Source: JAXHUA01 sp034189695 (GTDB lineage: Bacteria; Chloroflexota; Dehalococcoidia; E44-bin15). From it: a DNA stretch of 15,748 nt. A program made the translations under genes and the position numbers. The stretch is taken from NCBI GenBank assembly GCA_034189695.1, contig JAXHUA010000073.1:1-15748 (forward strand), given 5' to 3'. Under the pieces are notes generated by a model that was not told where the DNA came from, made no database searches, and saw only the letters and a program-made list of their open reading frames with translations. Shown in pieces: positions 4,803-11,524 of this stretch (its first letter is position 1; every line of letters starts with the position of its first letter).

Positions 4803-6977
4803 ATGCCAACGGCAACCGACATACGGGCCCTGATAGACAGGACGCAACTGTATCTGCCCAGCGACACGCTGGCCCTCATTGAGGACGCCTATGAGTTCGC
4901 GTCTGAGACGTGTCTGGCGGGAGAGAACAGCGATGCTCTTCTGGAACACTCGGTCCAGACGGCAATCTCAGTGGCCGAACTCCAGCTCGATGAGAACTGC
5001 GTCACAGCAGCGCTCCTTCATGCGGCAGCGGAGGTGTGCGGTGTCGGCCTGGACGAGATGGAGGAGCGATTCGGGGCTGAGGTCCGGAAGCTGGTTGAGG
5101 GCCTGGTCAAGCTCGGCCGCATCTCAAGCCCGGGGGAGCTGAAGCACAAGAAGGGCACCGTCGACATCGAGAGCCAGGCGGAGAGCATGCGCAAGATGCT
5201 GATGGCGCTTGCCGACGATATCAGGGTGGTGTTCATCAAGCTCGCCGACCAGCTCGAGCACATGCGCAACCTCAAGACGGTTTCCCCGGCGAGACGGCGC
5301 GACGTGGCGGAGGAGACCATGCAGGTCTACGCTCCGATAGCTCACCGTCTCGGGATCTGGCATATACAGTCGCAGCTTGAAGACCTGGCCCTCCGCTATC
5401 TGGAGCCGAAGAGGTTTCGTGAGATTGGGCGCCTCATCGCCGCTGGAAGAGAGGAGCGCCAGAGGTACGTAGCGCAGGTGACCAAGACCATCAAAGATGA
5501 GCTGACCAGTGCCGGGATTGAGGCGGATGTGTCGGGCAGGCTGAAGCACACCTACAGCATACTGAAGAAGATGGACAGGTACGCGGCCCAGGGGAAGGAG
5601 CTCAGCGAGATATATGACCTTCTGGGGTTCCGCATACTGGTCAACGACCTGGCCGACTGCTACGAGGCGCTCGGCGTAATCCACAGCATGTGGCGTCCCC
5701 TTCCGGGAGAGTTCAATGACTACATCGCCAATCCCAGGGACGGGGTATACCGCGCAATCCACACAACGGTGATGTACCGGGGCACGACGCCACTCGAGAT
5801 CCAGATACGCAGCCACGAGATGCACCGCGTGGCCGAGTACGGGCTGGCCGCTCACTGGCGCTACAAGGAAGGGGCCAAGGTGGACTCGGGCTTTGAGGAG
5901 AAAATCAGCATAATGCGCCAGCTTCTCGACTGGTACAAGGATGTTGGTGGAGCCGAGTTCCTGGAGTCGATGAGCGCCGACGTGTTTGCCGATACAGTGC
6001 TGGTCTACACGCCGAAGGGCGACATCAAGGAGCTACCGGCCGGTTCCACGCCGCTCGATTTCGCGTATCGAATCCACACCGACCTGGGCCATCGCTGCAT
6101 CGGTGCCAAGGTCGATGGCAGAATGCGCCCGCTCAACTGTCAGTTGCAGAGCGGGAACGTGGTGGAGATAGTCACCACCAAGACGGAGAAGGGTCCCAGT
6201 CGCGATTGGCTCAACCCGGCCATGGGCTACCTCAAGACGTCACACGCCAAGGAGAAGGCCCGACAGTGGTTCAGGAGGCAGGAACGGGAGGAGAACATCC
6301 TGCGAGGCAAAGACCTGCTGGAGAAGGAGTTGCGGCGCCTTGGCGTATCGCTCTCCGAACGGGATCTGGCCGAGCTCTTCAAGCGTGAGAGCGTGGACGA
6401 GTTCCTTGCCGCCGTTGGCTCCGGCGACCTCAGCACGCATCAGATTGCCGCAAAGCTGACCGTCCAGCAGGATGAGCCCTCCGCTGTGCCCGAAACCGTG
6501 CGACAGCGGCCCCGGGCGGCCTCGGCGATCCAGGTTATGGGCGTAGGAGACCTGCTGACCCATCTCGCCCCATGCTGCAGCCCTGTCCCCGGGGATGATA
6601 TCATCGGATATGTGACCCGCGCCAAAGGGGTCAGCGTTCACCGCAGGGACTGTCCGAATGTGGCCAATGTTGAAGACAAGGAGCGCCTGATCGAAGTGGA
6701 ATGGGGCCACACGGAGGAGGTGTGTTCAGTCCCCCTATGTGTTGAGGCCTTCGACAGGGTGGGACTGCTTCGCGACATTTCCGCTGTCATCGCGGACGAG
6801 AAGGTGAATATAGCCACCCTGGATACGGTGGTACACAGCGATCGGACGACATCGATACACCTGACCCTTCAAACGCAGGGCATCGGGCAACTGAGCCGGA
6901 TTCTCTCGAAACTCGAAGGGGTCAAAGGGGTAGTCAGTGTCGCACGCCATACACAGGAGGTAAAGCTTGCCAAGTAA
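4803..6977 (+). CDS. relA: Long RelA/SpoT homologue, (p)ppGpp synthetase with degenerate hydrolase site
   Basis: The 724-residue protein has the full long-RSH layout: HD hydrolase domain (about 20-190), synthetase (about 240-357), TGS (about 396-457), zinc-finger/helical region with CC at 591-592, H613 and C617, and an ACT domain (about 643-714). It makes the stringent alarmone from ATP and GTP/GDP. The synthetase keeps GRLKHTYSI (245-253), YDLLGFRI and EIQIRS. In place of the RFKD motif of bifunctional Rel proteins it has EFND (303-306), closer to the EFDD of E. coli RelA. YQSLH is YRAIH (316-320). In the HD domain the metal ligand motif HDxxED reads HAAAEV (73-78), so the HD aspartate and the second acidic residue are lost, while H49, E77 and D149 remain. 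Hydrolysis is therefore probably absent. The start has no Shine-Dalgarno sequence. The stop overlaps the rpsT start by 11 nt. Confidence 0.95.
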   Translation: MPTATDIRALIDRTQLYLPSDTLALIEDAYEFASETCLAGENSDALLEHSVQTAISVAELQLDENCVTAALLHAAAEVCGVGLDEMEERFGAEVRKLVEGLVKLGRISSPGELKHKKGTVDIESQAESMRKMLMALADDIRVVFIKLADQLEHMRNLKTVSPARRRDVAEETMQVYAPIAHRLGIWHIQSQLEDLALRYLEPKRFREIGRLIAAGREERQRYVAQVTKTIKDELTSAGIEADVSGRLKHTYSILKKMDRYAAQGKELSEIYDLLGFRILVNDLADCYEALGVIHSMWRPLPGEFNDYIANPRDGVYRAIHTTVMYRGTTPLEIQIRSHEMHRVAEYGLAAHWRYKEGAKVDSGFEEKISIMRQLLDWYKDVGGAEFLESMSADVFADTVLVYTPKGDIKELPAGSTPLDFAYRIHTDLGHRCIGAKVDGRMRPLNCQLQSGNVVEIVTTKTEKGPSRDWLNPAMGYLKTSHAKEKARQWFRRQEREENILRGKDLLEKELRRLGVSLSERDLAELFKRESVDEFLAAVGSGDLSTHQIAAKLTVQQDEPSAVPETVRQRPRAASAIQVMGVGDLLTHLAPCCSPVPGDDIIGYVTRAKGVSVHRRDCPNVANVEDKERLIEVEWGHTEEVCSVPLCVEAFDRVGLLRDISAVIADEKVNIATLDTVVHSDRTTSIHLTLQTQGIGQLSRILSKLEGVKGVVSVARHTQEVKLAK
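6955..6969 (+). promoter_or_regulatory. Ribosome-binding site fixing the rpsT TTG start
   Basis: AGGAGG at 6955-6960 is followed after six bases by TTG at 6967. It lies inside the relA 3' end, so rpsT translation may be coupled to relA. Confidence 0.8.
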
Positions 6978-7272
6978 GATCTCAGCCCGAAAAGCGGCAC
7001 GCGTTGCGCAGAAGAAGGGCGAGCGCAACAAGCCTATCCGCAGCTCGGTCAAGACGCACGTCACCAAGGCGAGGAAACTCATCCAGGAGAACGACCTGGA
7101 GGCGGCGCGGGAGGCGGTACAGCAGGCAGCGCAAGCCCTGGATAGGGCTGCCCAGAAGGGTGCCATACACCCCAACAACGCAGCTCGTCGTAAGTCCCGC
7201 CTCGTGAAGAGGCTCAACGCGGCCGTCGCTGTCGGCACGGCGCCGGCAAGTCCAGAGAGCCAAGAGACATAA
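6967..7272 (+). CDS. rpsT: Small ribosomal subunit protein bS20
   Basis: S20 binds 16S rRNA early in assembly of the 30S subunit. The 101-residue sequence is highly basic and carries the family pattern: MPSKISARKAARVAQKKGER at the N-terminus, then NKPIRSSVKTHVTKA, and the diagnostic C-terminal AAQKGAIHPNNAARRKSRLV followed by KRLNA. The C-terminal tail after KRLNAAVAV is about 15 residues longer than in the shortest homologues and of low complexity (A/P/S/E). The TTG start is supported by an ideal Shine-Dalgarno sequence. E. coli rpsT is also known to start at UUG, a feature tied to its translational autocontrol. The gene overlaps the end of relA and is followed after 7 nt by the radical SAM gene. 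Confidence 0.95.
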   Translation: MPSKISARKAARVAQKKGERNKPIRSSVKTHVTKARKLIQENDLEAAREAVQQAAQALDRAAQKGAIHPNNAARRKSRLVKRLNAAVAVGTAPASPESQET

Positions 7273-7279
7273 GACGGCG

Positions 7280-8419
7280 ATGAGGCCATTCCACCACAGG
7301 CCATCTCCCACGACAACGACCAGATGCGAGGGCTGCGGCGGGGAATCCCCGCTCATCTCTCAGGCCCTGCCATTCTGTGTCGATTGCCTTCGTACGGACC
7401 TCGCCCGACTCCTCCCGCTCATACAACGGGCTCACGCTGAGGCGAGGAGGCCGTTCGGGTTGCCCCCCAGCGCTCCACGCAGCCATCAGGGCAAGCGGTG
7501 CACGCTTTGCGTCAATGCCTGCCAGATCGGCCCGGGGGAGACAGGCTACTGTGGTATGCGTGAGAACCGTGACGGAAAGCTTGTCGGGGCCAACGCCCAA
7601 AGGGGCAATGTCACCTGGTACTACGACTCCCTGCCTACGAATTGTGTTGCAGACTGGGTCTGCCCGGGAGGTACCGGTGCTGGCTACCCTGAGTTCGCTT
7701 ACCGTGATGGTCCCGAACACGGGTACAAGAACCTGGCGGTCTTCTATCGGGCTTGCTCGTTCGACTGCCTGTTCTGCCAGAACTGGCAGTACCGGCTTTC
7801 GGCCAACGATGAAGCCACAGTCAGCCCTTCCACATTGGCTGACCAGGTGGATGAGCGAACCGCCTGCATTTGTTACTTCGGCGGCGACCCCACGCCACAG
7901 CTTCCTCATTCCCTTCGCGCCTCCAGGTTGGCTCTGGAAAGGAACAGAGGACGCATTCTGAGGGTATGCTGGGAGACCAACGGCTCAATGCACCCGTCGT
8001 TGCTTGAAGAGGCTGCCGAGGTCTCCCTTCAATCAGGTGGCTGCATCAAGTTCGACCTGAAAGCCTGGAGCGAAGGCGTTCACATCGCCCTCTGCGGTGT
8101 GACGAACAGGCGGACTCTGGAGAACTTCGAGCTTCTGGCGCGCCGCACCAGAGAGAGACCGTCCCCCCCGTTTCTCATAGCCAGTACCCTGCTCATCCCG
8201 GGATACGTTGACAGAGAAGAGGTGGCGCGTCTTGCCTCATTCATTGCCTCCCTCAATCCCGAGATACCGTACAGTCTCCTTGCATTTCACCCCCACTTCT
8301 TTATGTCCGATCTTCCCATGACCTCACGACAGCTCGCCTATGAGAGCCTCCAGACAGCCCGCGACGCCGGGCTGAAGAGAGTGAGGGTCGCGAATATCCA
8401 TCTTCTCGCAGATAACTAG
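7280..8419 (+). CDS. Radical SAM protein, PflA/AmmeMemoRadiSam-like
   Basis: The 379-residue protein has the radical SAM cluster motif C159-SFD-C163-LF-C166 followed by QNWQ, as in PflA-type and AmmeMemoRadiSam-type enzymes (C-x3-C-x2-C then QNW). It also has a glycine-rich SAM-binding motif YFGGDPTPQ (199-207), WETNGSM (231-237) and IKFDLKAW (256-263). Upstream of the core are two cysteine groups: C16/C19 with C33/C36, which looks like a zinc ribbon, and C74/C77/C81 plus C91 in CTLCVNACQIGPGETGYCGM, which is shared with the AmmeMemoRadiSam branch. Such proteins use SAM and a [4Fe-4S] cluster to generate a 5'-deoxyadenosyl radical. The substrate is unknown, and no glycyl-radical enzyme lies beside it. 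The ATG at 7280 has only a weak Shine-Dalgarno sequence, 7 nt after rpsT, so co-translation with rpsT is likely. Confidence 0.85.
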   Translation: MRPFHHRPSPTTTTRCEGCGGESPLISQALPFCVDCLRTDLARLLPLIQRAHAEARRPFGLPPSAPRSHQGKRCTLCVNACQIGPGETGYCGMRENRDGKLVGANAQRGNVTWYYDSLPTNCVADWVCPGGTGAGYPEFAYRDGPEHGYKNLAVFYRACSFDCLFCQNWQYRLSANDEATVSPSTLADQVDERTACICYFGGDPTPQLPHSLRASRLALERNRGRILRVCWETNGSMHPSLLEEAAEVSLQSGGCIKFDLKAWSEGVHIALCGVTNRRTLENFELLARRTRERPSPPFLIASTLLIPGYVDREEVARLASFIASLNPEIPYSLLAFHPHFFMSDLPMTSRQLAYESLQTARDAGLKRVRVANIHLLADN

Positions 8420-8488
8420 AGTTGCCGGCCCGTGCCGTCTTGTTTCGCCGAGTGTGATCGCCAGCGTCCCGAGAGAGGTTGAGAAGAG

Positions 8489-8908
8489 ATGCCCGGTACC
8501 AGGCGAAAGGCCAGGACAATAGCCTTGCAGGTGCTGTACGAGGTCGATTCCGCTACCCACGACGCGGAAGAGACGTTGGAGCGGTTGGCGAACGAGTTCC
8601 CCCTACCCGTGGAGGGAGCGGAGTTCGCGCGCGGCCTGGTGACGGGGGTTTTGACAAACAAGGAAAGGCTTGATACGATAATCCAGAATCATGCCCCAGC
8701 CTGGCCGGTACAGCAACTCACTGCTATCGATAGGAATATCCTGAGGATTGCCATCTTCGAGATTCTGTTGGATAATAGGGTTCCGACCAAGGTCGCCATT
8801 AACGAAGCTGTTGACCTTGCGAAGACCTTCGGTAGCGACAATTCCTCCCGTTTTGTCAACGGAGTATTAGGCAGCGTAAGTGCCCAAGTGAGTGAGGAAA
8901 GGGGGTGA
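8489..8908 (+). CDS. nusB: Transcription antitermination factor NusB
   Basis: NusB pairs with NusE (S10) on boxA RNA and supports antitermination in rRNA operons. The 139-residue length is typical and the all-helical pattern is intact. Signature stretches are RRKARTIALQVLYEVD (5-20), TAIDRNILRIAIFEIL, VPTKVAINEAVDLAKTFGSD and SSRFVNGVLGSV. The ATG at 8489 has GAGAGG about ten bases upstream and AGAAGAG directly upstream. The gene follows the radical SAM gene after a 69-nt gap in which I see no clear terminator or promoter. Its stop is four bases before the acpP start, so the two are almost certainly co-transcribed and probably translationally coupled. Confidence 0.95.
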   Translation: MPGTRRKARTIALQVLYEVDSATHDAEETLERLANEFPLPVEGAEFARGLVTGVLTNKERLDTIIQNHAPAWPVQQLTAIDRNILRIAIFEILLDNRVPTKVAINEAVDLAKTFGSDNSSRFVNGVLGSVSAQVSEERG

Positions 8909-8912
8909 CAAG

Positions 8913-9173
8913 GTGCCCACGGTTCTCGAAAGACTCAGAGCGATCGTCGTCGAACAGTTGGGCGTTGAGGAGCATCAGGTTGTTCCTGAAGCTTCCTTTG
9001 TTGATGACCTGAACGCCGATTCGCTGGACCTGGTCGAGTTGACCATGGCCATCGAGGAGGAGTTCAGCGATGACAACCGGGAAATCCGCATATCGGACGA
9101 GGATGCCGAGAAGCTGAAGACAGTGAAGGATGCCCTGGACTTCGTCAGGGAACTAGGGATAGAGGACGAGTAG
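8913..9173 (+). CDS. acpP: Acyl carrier protein
   Basis: ACP carries growing acyl chains on a 4'-phosphopantetheine arm during fatty-acid synthesis. The 86-residue acidic protein has the attachment motif ADSLDLVELTMAIEEEF with the modified serine at residue 37, followed by the usual ISDEDAEKLKTVKDALDFV. The GTG at 8913 is preceded by AAAGGGGGTGA. A longer in-frame start at 8892 would overlap nusB and add a non-ACP-like MRKGGDK. The gene is not next to fabD/fabG/fabF, and plsX is on the opposite strand 1.4 kb away. The run of genes transcribed from the minus strand converges on it from the right, and only 20 nt separate the two stop codons. Confidence 0.95.
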   Translation: MPTVLERLRAIVVEQLGVEEHQVVPEASFVDDLNADSLDLVELTMAIEEEFSDDNREIRISDEDAEKLKTVKDALDFVRELGIEDE

Positions 9174-9193
9174 CGGGGAGCGTTCGGAAGGCT

Positions 9194-10123
9194 TCACGGT
9201 CGCTCCAACAGGAATCTCTCTGCGGAAATGGCAGCGGTGGCGCCCTCGCCGGCAGCGACTATTGCCTGACGCGGCGAGTTCTTGCGGATATCACCCGCGG
9301 CAAAGACGCCCGGTATCTCAGTCTCCATTCCTTGACCGGTAAGGATACGTCCGTCTTCATCCAAAGGGATTGCCCCCCCCTTCAGGTAGTCAGTCTGAGG
9401 ATGGAGTCCTACATAGACGAAGACTCCCGATACGGCGACGTCCGTTTTTTGGTTCGTTTTCACATTCCGTACCACAAGACCCTGGACCCGGTCCGGTCCG
9501 ACAATCGCCTCCACCACCGAATCCCACAAGAACTCCATCTTTGGGTTGGCAAAGGCCCTCTCCTGATGCAGCTTCGACGCCCGAAGCTCATCGCGGCGAT
9601 GAATCACGATCACCTTTGAGGCAAACCTGGTCAGCACAAGGGCCTCCTCCACCGCCGAGTCCCCCCCTCCAACGACAGCCACCACCTGGTCTCTGAAGAA
9701 GGCGCCGTCGCAGGTGGCACAGTACGACACTCCCTTGCCCAGCAGTCCCTCCTCACCGGGCACGTTGAGCTTGTTGTACTGAGCACCACCGGCGATGATG
9801 AGCGCCCCTGCCATGTAGTCACCCTGGTCGGTCCTTACCACCTTCCTGTCCCTGTCACTGAGGTCGACGCCGGTCACCTCAGCGGCAACCGTTTCAAGGC
9901 CGTACTTGGTCGCCTGCTCATACATGAGCTGCCCCAGGTCGAACCCGGAGATGCCCTCGGGGAAGCCGGGGTAGTTCTCGATACGCTCGGTATTGGTGAT
10001 CTGGCCGCCGAAGATAGCCTTCTCAATGAGCACCGCGCTCAATCGCGCCCGTGACACGTAGAGGCCAGCGGTCAGACCTGCCGGCCCTCCCCCTATGATG
10101 ACAACCTCGAACGACTGTTCCAC
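9194..10123 (-). CDS. trxB: Thioredoxin reductase (NADPH)
   Basis: This flavoenzyme passes electrons from NADPH through FAD and a CxxC pair to thioredoxin. The 309-residue length fits the low-molecular-weight bacterial type. Visible motifs are the FAD-binding GGGPAG (11-16), the redox centre C135-AT-C138, the second nucleotide fold GGGDSAVEE (152-160) with HRRDELRA (175-182) typical of NADPH binding, and a C-terminal GVFAAGDIRKNSPRQ that contacts FAD. The start is GTG at 10123 with GGAGG six bases upstream. It lies 85 nt downstream of trxA on the same strand, separated by a strong hairpin without a T-tract. The pairing with trxA makes the substrate assignment secure, although a ferredoxin-dependent variant cannot be excluded from sequence alone. 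Confidence 0.96.
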   Translation of the reverse strand: MEQSFEVVIIGGGPAGLTAGLYVSRARLSAVLIEKAIFGGQITNTERIENYPGFPEGISGFDLGQLMYEQATKYGLETVAAEVTGVDLSDRDRKVVRTDQGDYMAGALIIAGGAQYNKLNVPGEEGLLGKGVSYCATCDGAFFRDQVVAVVGGGDSAVEEALVLTRFASKVIVIHRRDELRASKLHQERAFANPKMEFLWDSVVEAIVGPDRVQGLVVRNVKTNQKTDVAVSGVFVYVGLHPQTDYLKGGAIPLDEDGRILTGQGMETEIPGVFAAGDIRKNSPRQAIVAAGEGATAAISAERFLLERP

Positions 10124-10161
10124 AGTCCACCTCCGTGACCCTGATAGATGCTCTACAGACT

Positions 10162-10180
10162 GGCTCTCCCGGGGAGAGCC
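10162..10180. repeat. Hairpin between trxA and trxB
   Basis: GGCTCTCC and GGAGAGCC form a perfect 8-bp stem with a 3-nt loop. Neither side has a T-run, so it is not a classical intrinsic terminator. It may attenuate or stabilise the trxA message and thereby uncouple trxA from trxB levels. Confidence 0.5.
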
Positions 10181-10208
10181 ACCTCGCTAGCGCGATACCG
10201 TCCGTGGG

Positions 10209-10535
10209 CTAGCCGATGATCTCATCGATAGCCTTCTTGAGCTGAGCCTTGGGCCTGAAGCCGAGAACCTGGCCAACGGGCTGACCGCCCTTGAACACCA
10301 GAAGCGTGGGGATTGCGGTGATGCCGTACTTGCTGGCGTTGGCTGGCTGCTCATCGACATTGATCCGGGCGAAGCCAAGCTTGCCCTCGTACTCACTTGC
10401 CAGCTCACCCAGTATAGGGGCCACCGCCTTGCACGGTGCACACCACGGCGCCCAGAAATCCACCAGCATCGGCACGTCCGCTTTCAGGATTGACTCCTCA
10501 AACGACCCATCGTCGACCGTCAAGACTTCAGCCAT
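10209..10535 (-). CDS. trxA: Thioredoxin
   Basis: The 108-residue protein has the thioredoxin fold pattern MLVDFWAPWCAPCKAVAPIL, with the active site W31-C32-A33-P34-C35, and the cis-proline loop GITAIPTLLVF. The second active-site position is alanine rather than the common glycine (WCAPC instead of WCGPC), a variant found in many bacteria. It reduces protein disulfides in the cytoplasm and is itself recycled by the product of the downstream trxB. The ATG at 10535 has GGGAGGG about seven bases upstream. It starts 13 nt after plsX on the same strand, so it is probably part of the activase-plsX-trxA-trxB unit. Confidence 0.97.
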   Translation of the reverse strand: MAEVLTVDDGSFEESILKADVPMLVDFWAPWCAPCKAVAPILGELASEYEGKLGFARINVDEQPANASKYGITAIPTLLVFKGGQPVGQVLGFRPKAQLKKAIDEIIG

Positions 10536-10548
10536 AGACTGCCCTCCC

Positions 10549-11523
10549 TTACGTTACTCCCATCTGTATAGCCTGGACGACTCCTCGCTCAACGGACTGT
10601 TGCGCGATGAAGATTGCATTCTTGATTGCGGTGGCTTCACTCCTGCCATGCGCCACAATCACATTCCCATTCACCCCGATTAGTGGGGCCCCGCCGTACT
10701 CCGAGTACTCCAGCTTCCTCGTGAAGCTGCGCAACGCCGGTTCGAGGAAGAAGGCGGCAATCTTGAAGTACAGCCTGCTGGCCAGCTTCTGCCTCAGCGA
10801 CAGAAGCATGAACTCGCTTATACCCTCGTTGGCTTTGAGCACCACGTTGCCGGTGAAGCCGTCGGTGACCACCACGTCCACCACACCGGTGACGATGTCC
10901 CTCCCCTCCACATTGCCCACGAAGTTCAGACCCGACTCAGCGAGCAGCCTGTGACCTTCCCGAACCAGCCGGTTTCCCTTGCTGTCCTCCTCGCCGTTGG
11001 CCAGCAGTCCTATTCTCGGCCGCTCGATCCCGAACAGCCTCTCCATGTAGACACTTCCCATACGGGCGAACTGGAGAAGCTGCCTCGGCCTGCAATCCAC
11101 ATTGGCCCCTACATCGAGAAACAGCACCTGCGGCCACGGCGGCGGAAACAGGAAACTCAACGCGGGGCGGTCGATTCCCGCCACACCACCCAGGGTGAGT
11201 AACGCCGCCGTAACAACAGCGCCGCTGTTTCCGGCGGAGACGAACGCCGATGCTTCGCCATTCTTCAGCAGGTTCATGCCCACCACAATCGATGAGTCGT
11301 GCTTGGACCGCACCGCCTTGGTCGGCGTCTCGTCGAATCCCACCACCTCGCTCGCATCGACGACGGGTAGATTCACGTTGAAGCTCCTCAGCTCCGACTC
11401 CACCACCCCGTTCCTCCCGACGAGTATCACCTTTGCTCCTCTCTCGCGCACCGCGTCCACCGCCCCTCGCACCACCTCTCTGGGAGCATGGTCACCCCCC
11501 ATAGCATCAAGGGCTATTCTCAT
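10549..11523 (-). CDS. plsX: Phosphate acyltransferase PlsX
   Basis: PlsX converts acyl-ACP to acyl-phosphate, the acyl donor for PlsY, at the first step of phospholipid synthesis. The 324-residue protein has the family landmarks RIALDAMGGDHAP at the N-terminus, then SAGNSGA, LDVGANVDCRP, FARMGSVYMERLFGI, GEEDSKGN, NFVGNVEGRDI, VVVTDGFTGNVVLK and the C-terminal EYGGAPLIGVNG. The start is ATG at 11523, where the conserved sequence begins. The activase stop codon ends at 11525, one base away, so translation is very probably coupled. ACP, the acyl carrier it uses, is encoded nearby but on the other strand. The length and motifs are normal. Confidence 0.96.
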   Translation of the reverse strand: MRIALDAMGGDHAPREVVRGAVDAVRERGAKVILVGRNGVVESELRSFNVNLPVVDASEVVGFDETPTKAVRSKHDSSIVVGMNLLKNGEASAFVSAGNSGAVVTAALLTLGGVAGIDRPALSFLFPPPWPQVLFLDVGANVDCRPRQLLQFARMGSVYMERLFGIERPRIGLLANGEEDSKGNRLVREGHRLLAESGLNFVGNVEGRDIVTGVVDVVVTDGFTGNVVLKANEGISEFMLLSLRQKLASRLYFKIAAFFLEPALRSFTRKLEYSEYGGAPLIGVNGNVIVAHGRSEATAIKNAIFIAQQSVERGVVQAIQMGVT

Positions 11524-11524
11524 G

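Noticed and set aside
5124..5855. A 243-codon minus-strand open frame inside relA
   Set aside because: It is a shadow of relA codon bias; no Shine-Dalgarno sequence or family pattern.
6595..6606. Perfect palindrome GATGATATCATC
   Set aside because: It lies inside the relA coding sequence at conserved residues (DDIIG); probably chance.
9177..9206. GGAGCG...CGCTCC as a bidirectional terminator between acpP and trxB
   Set aside because: It has only a 6-bp stem with a long loop, no T-run on either strand, and it includes the trxB stop codon.
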